From Candidatus Poseidoniales archaeon (GTDB lineage Archaea; Thermoplasmatota; Poseidoniia; Poseidoniales; Thalassarchaeaceae), in NCBI GenBank assembly GCA_022447885.1, contig JAKUTA010000006.1, positions 1 to 16,965 of the forward strand: a DNA stretch of 16,965 nucleotides, written 5' to 3'. The notes under the pieces were generated by a model. It saw only the letters and a program-made list of their open reading frames with translations, did not search any database and had not been told where the DNA came from. The translations under genes and the position numbers were made by a program. Numbering within the stretch: the stretch's first letter is position 1; every line of letters begins with the position of its first letter. Shown in pieces: positions 1 to 7,304 of the stretch.

Positions 1-764
1 CGATATCGGGGGTTGCCGACCTAGCGTGGCATCTCGCCTTCGGCATCGAGGTGGGTCTCGAACCGCTGCTCTCACCCTCACACCTCGGATTGGCCATCGG
101 CGGGGGGCTGATGGTGCTGTGTCCGTACCGCGCCGCGCTCGCGCGCAAGGCACAGGGCCTGCAGAGCGAACTCGATTGGCCGGCGCTGCTCTCCATCACA
201 TGGACGTACTCGGCCGTAGTATTCGTCACGCAGCATACGATCCCGATGGTAGACCACTTGGCGTTGGTCTTCGGAGGCGAACACGAGTTACACCAGTCCT
301 TCGGGGCGCAGAAGATGTTCATCCAGACAGTGGTGCTGCTAGCTGTGCTGATTCACCTCGACCAGCGCTGGACGCTGCGACGATTCTCCGGAGTGGTGAT
401 GATGCTCGGGCATGGTGCGCTAGTTAGCCTGATGATGACCCATTACCAGACTTCGATGGAGTTCTGGACCCTAGCCGGAATCAGCGAATTATTCAGTGAG
501 GGTAGAATAATGCTGGCTTCGTGCCTGATGACAGGGGTCGCAATCGAGCTCGGATTGCGCCACCTACGACCACATGGCCTCTCACCCTATCTGGCGCTGA
601 TCGGCGGTGTGTGGGTAGGCTCGATGTTCTTCTCGGTGTGGGCGCTGACAGACATCGAGATCCACTGGAGAATATCTGGATGGATGGGTATGGTGGCTTC
701 GATGGCGATTCTAGGATGGCTGGCGGGTCTCGTCGTGAGCAAGAGCGAACCGGTGACGAACTAG
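1..764 (+). CDS. 5'-truncated histidine-rich multi-pass membrane protein
   Basis: The reading frame is open from the first bases of the window. Codons from position 3 read ISGVADLAWHLAFGIE before the GTG at 51, and these residues continue the conserved-looking pattern (D-x2-WH-x2-FG-x-E, then SPSHL). The true start is therefore upstream and the GTG at 51 is probably internal. About 253 residues are visible, with roughly seven hydrophobic segments. Many histidines lie in or beside them: the WH near the edge, SPSHL, HTIPMVDH, HELH, MLGHG, THYQ and IEIHW. I do not recognise a named family with certainty. The WH/SPSHL pattern recalls uncharacterised bacterial and archaeal membrane proteins. Repeated membrane-edge histidines could bind a metal or haem, but that is inference. 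Base composition is lower in GC than its neighbours: 421-540 counts to 50 percent, against about 70 percent for a stretch such as 8521-8580. The stop is the TAG at 762-764. Confidence 0.75.
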   Translation, partial: ISGVADLAWHLAFGIEVGLEPLLSPSHLGLAIGGGLMVLCPYRAALARKAQGLQSELDWPALLSITWTYSAVVFVTQHTIPMVDHLALVFGGEHELHQSFGAQKMFIQTVVLLAVLIHLDQRWTLRRFSGVVMMLGHGALVSLMMTHYQTSMEFWTLAGISELFSEGRIMLASCLMTGVAIELGLRHLRPHGLSPYLALIGGVWVGSMFFSVWALTDIEIHWRISGWMGMVASMAILGWLAGLVVSKSEPVTN

Positions 765-880
765 AAAGTACGCATTGGTTGCAAAGGGCTGAGCACGTGA
801 CTCACAGGATATGAGCAGAGACTATGATTTCTTGAAGAAAGTTGGAAGGGTACCGATGCAACAGACCCACAAGAGTCCAC
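765..880. other. Convergent intergenic spacer with a weak hairpin
   Basis: This spacer separates the TAG of the membrane protein from the arcS stop codon on the other strand. It is the only long spacer between convergent genes here, and it is AT-richer than the coding DNA around it. No gene or promoter is evident. A short perfect inverted repeat, TTTCTT-G-AAGAAA at 828-840, lies in the middle. A frame opening with ATG at 811 runs on through arcS antisense and shows no coding character. Confidence 0.5.
828..840. terminator. Possible bidirectional terminator hairpin
   Basis: TTTCTTGAAGAAA is a perfect inverted repeat that can form a four-base-pair stem with a five-base loop. On the minus strand it reads out of arcS into a pyrimidine-rich stretch (AACTTTCTTC). 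Archaeal termination usually depends on T-rich stretches, so the minus-strand T/C run may matter more than the hairpin. The stem is very weak. Confidence 0.25.
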
Positions 881-2812
881 TCAAAGCCGATGCTTGGCGC
901 GGGCCAGCCTTCCTGGGGAACCAGCGTATTCCCACGCGGCGGCGAGCGATCGGGCGGTGCCGAGCAGGTCGCCGTCGCGCAGCACCAGCACATCGTCACC
1001 TACACGAATGTCCCCCTCGATGCTGTCGACCATCGGGCCGAACACGTCGCCCTTCCAATCGGGGCCGGGCTGCAGGTGGACGCGGCTGAGGGTGTTAGTG
1101 TCCGCAAGCAAGGGAAGGCTCGCTTTGGCGAACGCGAAGCGGCCGGCGCGCGGATGCCATTGCGCGAACTGCTCACCTGCGACGAATATCTTCCAGTCGG
1201 GCGGACGGCCGACCACCTTGGCGTCAGCCAGCCATTCGTCGGTGCCGTGGTACCAGCGTGACAGCGCACGGAACTTGTCGAGCAGATGCTCGCGTTCACT
1301 CATGCGCTCGCCCGGGTGGTAGCGCTGTGCAGCGTCCTCGCTCGCCTGCTGCAGACGGGCGAGCGCTGCTTCACACCCGGCTGTCTCTCCCTGACGGGTG
1401 TCAATGACCTCGACGTCGGCGTCGATGTCGATCCCCGAGTGGTTGATGACGAGTTCGTAGCCGATGCGAGACACGAGCGCACGCACCAGTCGGGTGATGT
1501 CCTCCAGTTCGGACGAGCCCCAGTCACCGGTGACGGGGATGTCGTAATGTGCGGCCGGCCAGATGTCCTCCAACTCCCGAGGAACAAGACCCAGAGGGGC
1601 GGTGACCATCACCTCGTGCAGGTTCCAGTGCCGCAGCGAACGGCGGAAACGTCGGTGTGAGTTGGACAACCGGTACGGTTTGCGTGCGCTGCACGGCAGC
1701 AGCACCAGCACCTTCGACTGCGCCGCGGGAGGGGTGTGAACATCCTCCATGCGCTGTACCCAGTCGGCGATGAGCGCGTCGTCGGTGCTCGTAGCGGAAT
1801 TACATCGCCAGCGTCTGCCGTCGGGTACCTTGCGCGCCAGCGGGGGCGAGGGAAGCAGCGAGAGAGCCTGCTCATCCTCGGCTGTCAGTTGCTCGCGCTT
1901 CGCCGCGGATTCCCCCAACGAGGCACGCATCAGGCGGTCGTGGAACCTTAGATGCTCCACCAACCGCGAACTGTTCAGCGCCCGGCGCTCCACCAGTTCC
2001 CGCAGCGTCCCATCCCGGATCGCCTGGCGCACGTTGGCCAGTTCATCCACCCAAGCCGCGAACTGCCTGTCCATATGGGTGGACTCCTCGAGGCTGGCAT
2101 CGGCTCTCCGAGGACCTGAGGATGTGAGCAGCGCCTTGGCCGAGGCGGCCTGACGACTTCGCCCGAGGTCGTGCAGATCGACCCCGAACCAGGTCAGCAG
2201 AGCGAGATTGTCCGGGCCTGACAATCCCGGGCACCAGATCAGCGACACCGGGTGACGGGTGCGCAACACGGCGAGTGCGCGCACGAGCCGTCCGGGGTGC
2301 TGCGCCAGTTGCAGCGCGTCGGTCAGCACCAGCACACCGGGAATCGTCTGCGGGTCGACGAGCTGCTCGTCGTGCAGCATCCGTTGCCAGGAGACCGGCA
2401 TGACCTCTCCCACCCCGGCGCGGGCGAGGCCGGAGTCGGCGCTGGCGAGCGAGGGCGGGAGGGTGTGGCCGAGCGTGACGCGCCATTCAGGAGCGGGGTC
2501 CTCGAACGGATAGGCGAGTGGAGCGCGGGCGCGCAGCACGAGTTCTGCCGGCAGAGAACTCGAATCGTGGGCGGAGACGAACGGCGCGATGGCCACCGTC
2601 AGCGAATCCCCGAGGTCGTTGATGTCGGCTTCCGTGGCGATCAGGCAAGGGGACTGCGCCACTGACGACTTGCGGTCACCCAAGGCGATGATGCGGGCGT
2701 GGCGCATACGGTCCGTGACCGTGCGACCGAGGTGTTGTTCCGACACGATGCGGCCGACCTGTGCGCCGTAATTGAACGATTCTATAACCGGCGAGCGGCG
2801 CGCCCCGTGCAT
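881..2812 (-). CDS. arcS: Archaeosine synthase ArcS (TgtA2), tRNA modification
   Basis: ArcS acts on preQ0 inserted at G15 of archaeal tRNA. In Euryarchaeota it attaches lysine to the preQ0 base, and the radical SAM partner RaSEA then forms archaeosine; no RaSEA gene is in this window. The protein is 643 aa from the chosen ATG. The first ~200 residues resemble a degenerate TGT-like domain (FNYGAQVGRI near the N-terminus, similar to the opening of TGT proteins). The family motif PC-x3-KPY-x2-S-x2-H is complete: C374, K378, P379, Y380, S383, H386 (PC codons at 1691-1696). The last ~70 residues, from VHLQPGPDWKGDVF on, look like a PUA RNA-binding domain. Earlier ATGs at 2848 and 2926 exist but would run deeper into the divergent gene, so the ATG at 2812 is preferred; a GTG at 2746 is also possible. 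No TATA box is visible upstream of 2812. Confidence 0.9.
   Translation of the reverse strand: MHGARRSPVIESFNYGAQVGRIVSEQHLGRTVTDRMRHARIIALGDRKSSVAQSPCLIATEADINDLGDSLTVAIAPFVSAHDSSSLPAELVLRARAPLAYPFEDPAPEWRVTLGHTLPPSLASADSGLARAGVGEVMPVSWQRMLHDEQLVDPQTIPGVLVLTDALQLAQHPGRLVRALAVLRTRHPVSLIWCPGLSGPDNLALLTWFGVDLHDLGRSRQAASAKALLTSSGPRRADASLEESTHMDRQFAAWVDELANVRQAIRDGTLRELVERRALNSSRLVEHLRFHDRLMRASLGESAAKREQLTAEDEQALSLLPSPPLARKVPDGRRWRCNSATSTDDALIADWVQRMEDVHTPPAAQSKVLVLLPCSARKPYRLSNSHRRFRRSLRHWNLHEVMVTAPLGLVPRELEDIWPAAHYDIPVTGDWGSSELEDITRLVRALVSRIGYELVINHSGIDIDADVEVIDTRQGETAGCEAALARLQQASEDAAQRYHPGERMSEREHLLDKFRALSRWYHGTDEWLADAKVVGRPPDWKIFVAGEQFAQWHPRAGRFAFAKASLPLLADTNTLSRVHLQPGPDWKGDVFGPMVDSIEGDIRVGDDVLVLRDGDLLGTARSLAAAWEYAGSPGRLARAKHRL
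2780..2787 (+). promoter_or_regulatory. Archaeal TATA box for the secreted type I membrane protein
   Basis: TTCTATAA sits in otherwise GC-rich DNA with its centre about 26 nt upstream of the ATG at 2811. That is the usual archaeal TATA-to-start-site distance, so transcription would begin at or beside the start codon and the mRNA would be leaderless. The element lies inside the N-terminal codons of arcS on the other strand. Confidence 0.55.
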
Positions 2813-5078
2813 GCGCAGCACGGTCGCGGCTTGCACGCTTCTCTTCATGCTGCTGTCATCCTCGGTGATGTTCGCGACCCCTACGCGACCCGACACCGAG
2901 CCAGATGGGCAACTCACCTCATCCATGTGGACACAGACGATCCTCCTGACCGACGCTCAGCAGGAGGTGAACTGGTCGGTCGAGGTGCGCAGCGGCCCGT
3001 TCTTCGTGGCGGTCGACTGCTCGGCTGAAAGTGACTGCCCACAGACCACCCTGACGCTCACCGAAGCGGGTGGCACTGTCCATCAGGCCACCGAGAGGTT
3101 CCGCATCGAGTTGTCCGGCAATCTCAGCGCAGGCACCCACACGCTCAGCATCAGCCGTGATTCCTCCTCCGGTGACCTGTCGCTCACGCTGACCACCATC
3201 TGGCTCGACCCCATGGGGGGTGAGTTCCTCGACGCCCCCTCCGACCTGCCCGCTCCGGGAAGCAATGCGAGCGACTGGCCGCTGCTGTCCGCTGTCGGAT
3301 GTGGGAACTACACTGCATGCGGGGCCACGGACAGGGGAGCGCTCGGCAGTGCATCGAGCTGGTGGAACGGAAGCCTGGCTGATGTGGATGACATTGACGT
3401 CGTGCTGCTCAACGGAAGCGAGGGCGACGTGTTCGAGATCGAACTGGTGGCACATTCGACCGAGGTGACCATCGAGATCTGGAATCGAACCGATGACGAC
3501 CTGCACATGCTCTCGAGCACTACCCATGGCCTCGCACAGCCTCCTGAAACGGATTCTCGCCAGGTGCTCAGCCAACCTGCCCAAGGCGAGTTGTGGCTGG
3601 TGCTGTTCCCCGCGGGAGGCGAGGGAGGGCTGTACTCGCTGAACGTGGCGAGACATGCAGCGGACCTGGAATCGGGCCTCGGTGACCTCCCGGGCATCCC
3701 ATTCCTCTCTCCTGAGCACCCCACAGGGGTGGCGGCATCGGGTCATCTGGACGGCGACGACGACGCTGGTGACATGCTCAGGTTCCCGGCCGGGTCGCGC
3801 TCGCGCATCCTCGTCGAATGGACGAGCAGCGCGCCCAGTGACCTCAGTCTGCATGTGCACAACCTCACGTGGGACCTGTTCACCACCTATCCGTCGACTG
3901 TCGGCTCCGCTGTGGAATTAGTGCTTCCCGAAGGGGCGGATGGATTCGCACTCGGATTCGACAACCAATCGTCGGCACTGATCTGGACGCTGTTGGCGAC
4001 CGACCTCGGGCCACATGATGCGGGCTATCTCGGTGACGCCACCGACCACCGCCCCACCGGAGAGGCTGCCGCGGCGGCGATGCAGGAACACACAGGGGCC
4101 AGCGGGACGATCACGGGCAGCCTGGATGTCGACGACCAGCGCGATGTCTATCTCATCGAACGGGTACTCGGATTCCCCGACCGCAGCTGGTTCTCGACCA
4201 CGCTGGACTCGGAACCGGGCTGCTGCCGGGTGAGCATCGAGCAACTGGACACATCGGCGTACATCGGTTGGACCACGGTGGCGAGCAACACGAGCGACTT
4301 GGTGGGCATGAGCACCAGCGTCGGCCTCGAATTGGACCACGGGAGGCATCTGCTGGTGGTAGAACCGGTGGGTCCGCTGGATGAGCAGGTGGCGTACACC
4401 TTGTCGTGGGGCTGGGCGACCCCGGAAGCAGAGGAGAACGAGACCGATGGCGAATGGCAGGACCTGTCGGGAGAATTCAGGAATTTCTACATCCTCATTG
4501 GTTTTCTGTTCCTCTCCCCGTGGCTGTTCATCTTCTACTGGAGGTGGCAGGACCGCGGGGCACTGCGATTGGAGGTACACGAGCGCATACGGCTGGAACG
4601 CCTGCGCGAACGACTGGTGGCGGCTGATGCGCACGATGCCGATGACCCGCACGCGCTCGAAGACGCGCTGAGGTCGCTGGCGGACACAGACTGGGAGGCG
4701 CTCATCCTGGAGTGGGGGGAGCCTGTGGTGCGACACCTGACCGAGGGAATCGATCTCGCCTGCTGGCGGCTTGAGAGCAGCGATGACTCGGTGCGGCTGG
4801 CAGTCGGCATAAGCACCGGTTCCGATTCATGGACCCTCGCCGCGCTGCGCTTCCAGGCGATCGAGGGGGCGGAATGGAAGGTGGGCACGGTCGTTCCCGA
4901 GGCGATGGTCGAGGAGGACGAACTGTTCCTCGGCGAACTGTCGGCGAACAGCGACCGCTTCCTGCGCGTCGACCTCGAAGGCAGCGCCGCGGGGCTCGAC
5001 ATCCAGTTGTCAGGATTGGTGGGCGGCGATCCGATCGCCGCCATCCCGACACGCGCGGTGATGCTCGAGGAGGAGTGA
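2811..5078 (+). CDS. Secreted type I membrane protein with PPC-like beta domains and a cytoplasmic domain
   Basis: The protein is 755 aa from the ATG at 2811. This start begins directly with a signal peptide: MRST, then a hydrophobic core to about residue 22, ending MFA. An upstream TTG at 2772 would put 13 residues in front of the signal and is rejected. The ectodomain (about 23-555) is Asp/Ser/Thr-rich and beta-rich, with three or four units resembling bacterial pre-peptidase C-terminal (PPC) domains; an example is the DVDDQRDVYLIE stretch near residues 443-455, followed by strands ending in VVEP and YTLSW. One membrane span lies at about 559-577 (FYILIGFLFLSPWLFIFYW), followed by basic residues, which predicts C-terminus inside. 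The ~175-residue cytoplasmic part starts with a charged helix rich in Arg/Glu and then a compact alpha/beta domain I do not recognise. Function is unknown; surface sensing or adhesion is plausible. The gene ends 6 bp from the convergent dnaJ stop. Confidence 0.85.
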   Translation: MRSTVAACTLLFMLLSSSVMFATPTRPDTEPDGQLTSSMWTQTILLTDAQQEVNWSVEVRSGPFFVAVDCSAESDCPQTTLTLTEAGGTVHQATERFRIELSGNLSAGTHTLSISRDSSSGDLSLTLTTIWLDPMGGEFLDAPSDLPAPGSNASDWPLLSAVGCGNYTACGATDRGALGSASSWWNGSLADVDDIDVVLLNGSEGDVFEIELVAHSTEVTIEIWNRTDDDLHMLSSTTHGLAQPPETDSRQVLSQPAQGELWLVLFPAGGEGGLYSLNVARHAADLESGLGDLPGIPFLSPEHPTGVAASGHLDGDDDAGDMLRFPAGSRSRILVEWTSSAPSDLSLHVHNLTWDLFTTYPSTVGSAVELVLPEGADGFALGFDNQSSALIWTLLATDLGPHDAGYLGDATDHRPTGEAAAAAMQEHTGASGTITGSLDVDDQRDVYLIERVLGFPDRSWFSTTLDSEPGCCRVSIEQLDTSAYIGWTTVASNTSDLVGMSTSVGLELDHGRHLLVVEPVGPLDEQVAYTLSWGWATPEAEENETDGEWQDLSGEFRNFYILIGFLFLSPWLFIFYWRWQDRGALRLEVHERIRLERLRERLVAADAHDADDPHALEDALRSLADTDWEALILEWGEPVVRHLTEGIDLACWRLESSDDSVRLAVGISTGSDSWTLAALRFQAIEGAEWKVGTVVPEAMVEEDELFLGELSANSDRFLRVDLEGSAAGLDIQLSGLVGGDPIAAIPTRAVMLEEE

Positions 5079-5084
5079 GCGGCG

Positions 5085-6233
5085 TCACCGGTTGCGGCGC
5101 CTTTCCCGTGCTTCACGTCGAACTTCGTCCTCGACGTCATCCTCCAAGATGCTCAACTTCTCTCGCAGTGCCTCGACCTGCTTCTTGGTCTCCTTGGACG
5201 GCTTCTGTGGGACGTGCATCTTCAGCAGCACGGTGATGTCTCCCCGACCTCTCATCCGCCGGTGTGGCAGCCCGCGGCCACCGATGAGCAGCGTGTCCCC
5301 TGGTCGCGAACCGGCCGGGACGACGATGCGCAGTGGTTCGTCATCGGTGTGCGGCAACTCGACTGTCGTGCCGAGCAGCAGTTCCGGGTATCCGAGCGGG
5401 AGGGCCATCAGCAGGTCGGCGCCGTCACGCTCGAACCATTCGTGGTCATCGACGGCGAGCTGGATGTAGAGATCCCCGGCCCGGCCACGACCACCGTGTG
5501 CAGGCTCACCCTTCCCCGACATGCGCAGGCGCGTTCCATCCCGCACGCCCGGTGGCACGCTGAACCTGAGTTTGCGCGACCTGGTCTGGCGTCCATCGCC
5601 GCGGCAGGCGGAGCAGGGTTTGTCGATGATCCTCCCATCCCCCATGCAATGAGGGCAGTCGGAGACCATCTGCTGCAGGAACGGACCGACCTTGCGGGTC
5701 TGCGTGATCCTGCCCTCGCCCCCGCACGGCGCGCAGGAACTGATCGCAGCAGGACTGGCGGCACCGTTGCCACCACAGTCCTCGCACGCTTCGAGAAGTT
5801 CGAGCTCGACCTCCCGTTCGCCGCCGTTCTGCAGCATCTCGAAAGGGATCCGATGGTGCGCCAGCACGTCATGGCCGCGGCTCATCCGCGCTCCTCTCTG
5901 GGTTGCGCCGGAGAAGAAGTTGGAGAAGAACGACTCGAAACCGCCGTTGAACAGGTCCTCCATGGAGATGTTCACCCCTTGGAAGCCACCGGAGCCGAAC
6001 GGATTTCCGCCGGGCTGCTCGTGTCCGAACATGTCGTAGCGACGTCGCTGGTCGGCGTTCGACAGGACCGCATACGCCTCCTGGATCTCCTTGAAGCGCG
6101 ACTCGGAATCTGGATCGTCGGGGTTCTTGTCCGGGTGGTTCTTGCGCGCCAGAGTGCGGAACGCACCCTTGATCTCCTTGTCCGACACGTCACGGCTGAC
6201 TTCCAGGACCTCGTAGTAGTCCCGCTTGGTCAT
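5085..6233 (-). CDS. dnaJ: Molecular chaperone DnaJ (Hsp40, type A)
   Basis: This is a co-chaperone that delivers unfolded clients to DnaK and stimulates its ATPase. The protein is 382 aa, close to the usual ~375. The J domain spans about 4-68 with HPD at 33-35. A Gly/Phe-rich linker follows at about 70-110. The cysteine-rich zinc domain has all four CxxCxGxG units, with cysteines at 150/153, 167/170, 193/196 and 207/210. The C-terminal beta domains and a charged, helical tail rich in Arg/Glu complete it. The ATG at 6233 gives the canonical MTKRDYYEVL start. The open frame up to a GTG at 6317 is an uncharged extension without DnaJ similarity. No dnaK or grpE is in the window. The gene lies 89 bp downstream of the zinc-ribbon membrane protein on the same strand. 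A weak TTGAAAAC (6268-6275, minus strand) is the only AT-rich promoter candidate. Confidence 0.96.
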   Translation of the reverse strand: MTKRDYYEVLEVSRDVSDKEIKGAFRTLARKNHPDKNPDDPDSESRFKEIQEAYAVLSNADQRRRYDMFGHEQPGGNPFGSGGFQGVNISMEDLFNGGFESFFSNFFSGATQRGARMSRGHDVLAHHRIPFEMLQNGGEREVELELLEACEDCGGNGAASPAAISSCAPCGGEGRITQTRKVGPFLQQMVSDCPHCMGDGRIIDKPCSACRGDGRQTRSRKLRFSVPPGVRDGTRLRMSGKGEPAHGGRGRAGDLYIQLAVDDHEWFERDGADLLMALPLGYPELLLGTTVELPHTDDEPLRIVVPAGSRPGDTLLIGGRGLPHRRMRGRGDITVLLKMHVPQKPSKETKKQVEALREKLSILEDDVEDEVRREARERRRNR

Positions 6234-6322
6234 CCGTGGTGCACCGACCCGCGCTGCCCGGCCGACCGTTTTCAACACAGCGACAGTGAGATGCGTCCAG
6301 AACCTCTCTGTCAGCACCGCCC

Positions 6323-7225
6323 TCAGGTGAGCAGAGCGTTGCAGCTGGAGCAGTGCTCCCTGTTGATCGGGTTACGCGCCCCGCAGTCGAGGCAGAACTT
6401 CGTCTCCTTGCCGACGTCCCCTCCACCCCCTGTCGAGGCTACGAGAGACGACATGTCCTTGTCACCCTCAACCATGACTCCCGCGGGCTCTTTGCCACCA
6501 CCATAGATCTGTTCGTACTCCTGCGGGGATGCTGGCTTCGGTTCGGGTTTCGGCTTCGGCTTCGGCTTGGCGACCACCGGTGCCGGTGCTGGCGCCGCCG
6601 TCTCCTTCACCTTCTGCTTCCGCGCCGAGTCCTCATCTTTCAGGGCCTGCTGCAGATTGGCATCGACATTGGCTGGACTGGCCGCCTGCCTGCGCTCGTG
6701 CGCCAAGTCGGATGCGGCCATCGCGTCCATGGGGTCCTCCAGACCTTCCCCTGACATGCGACCGGTGGAACGACGCACGTGCTCCTCCTCGGACAGCATT
6801 CGGATCTCGAGTTCAGGCTCCTTCTCCTCTGTCTTCTCGGACATCGACCTGCCTGCCAGTTCGTCAGTGCGCTTGCCTTTGTCCCTGCCAGCATCATCGT
6901 CGGTGGCGAGGTACCCTTCAGCGTCCCGCTCCAGTTGAGCCATCGCCGAATCAGCCTTGGTCCAAAGGCCGCGGTCCTCGGCGGTGTACGCCTTGCGCAG
7001 ACCCTTGATGCTCTTGGCGCGGAAGAACTCGTGGTCGAGCACCTTGCGCGAGCGACGGAAGAGCAGGAATCCTAGAGCCAGCGCGGTGAGGTACATCACC
7101 ACCTTCTCCCAGGTCAGGTCGACGTAGTGGCTCGCTGCCGGGATGATCGAATGCAGGATGGCGACGATGATCGCCGGGGTGATGAGCAGCACCCACGCGG
7201 TCATCTCGTTCTTGTCCTCAGCCAT
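6323..7225 (-). CDS. Two-span membrane protein with C-terminal zinc ribbon
   Basis: This 300-aa protein starts at the ATG at 7225; an in-frame GTG at 7249 would add eight residues. Two hydrophobic segments lie at about 8-28 and 38-56, followed by an arginine-rich turn, so the bulk is probably cytoplasmic. The middle (~60-220) is highly charged and looks disordered or coiled. A low-complexity Ala/Pro then Lys-Pro stretch (KPKPKPKP) follows at about 220-240. The C-terminus is a four-cysteine zinc ribbon with C278, C281, C292 and C295 (CxxC-x10-CxxC). Such ribbons at the end of a flexible arm are common in archaeal proteins and usually bind protein or nucleic acid, but no specific family is recognised. 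It sits between the glycosyltransferase (79 bp upstream) and dnaJ (89 bp downstream), all on the minus strand, so co-transcription is possible. Function is unknown. Confidence 0.8.
   Translation of the reverse strand: MAEDKNEMTAWVLLITPAIIVAILHSIIPAASHYVDLTWEKVVMYLTALALGFLLFRRSRKVLDHEFFRAKSIKGLRKAYTAEDRGLWTKADSAMAQLERDAEGYLATDDDAGRDKGKRTDELAGRSMSEKTEEKEPELEIRMLSEEEHVRRSTGRMSGEGLEDPMDAMAASDLAHERRQAASPANVDANLQQALKDEDSARKQKVKETAAPAPAPVVAKPKPKPKPEPKPASPQEYEQIYGGGKEPAGVMVEGDKDMSSLVASTGGGGDVGKETKFCLDCGARNPINREHCSSCNALLT
6533..6571 (-). repeat. GGCTTC-type simple repeat encoding the Lys-Pro stretch
   Basis: On the plus strand the sequence cycles through GGCTTC/GGTTTC-like hexamers. Read on the minus strand these encode alternating Lys-Pro (KPKPKPKPEPKP) in the zinc-ribbon membrane protein. 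The period is six bases, two codons, so slippage would change the length of the linker without breaking the frame. Confidence 0.6.
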
Positions 7226-7304
7226 GCGAACCGAATGGTTCGACGCCACAGTTCCCGTTCAATGTTTGGTGCAAGCGAATGGCACTGCCAAGAGGGTCGG
7301 AGTG

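Noticed and set aside
2846..2926. Longer arcS starts at 2848 or 2926
   Set aside because: They add residues without TGT-like similarity and overlap the signal-peptide codons of the divergent gene by 38 or more bases. The ATG at 2812 suffices.
2919..3860. Minus-strand open frame (313 codons) opposite the secreted protein
   Set aside because: The plus-strand frame has a signal peptide, beta-domain pattern and membrane span. The minus frame is Arg/His-rich with no motif, typical of an antisense shadow.
3918..4736. Minus-strand open frame (272 codons) opposite the secreted protein
   Set aside because: Same reason: it covers the membrane-span region of a convincing plus-strand gene and its translation is low-complexity Arg/Gln/Pro.
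5214..6506. Long plus-strand open frame (430 codons) opposite dnaJ
   Set aside because: It is antisense to a complete DnaJ with all zinc motifs. High GC leaves the opposite strand free of stops, and the translated product has no domain character.
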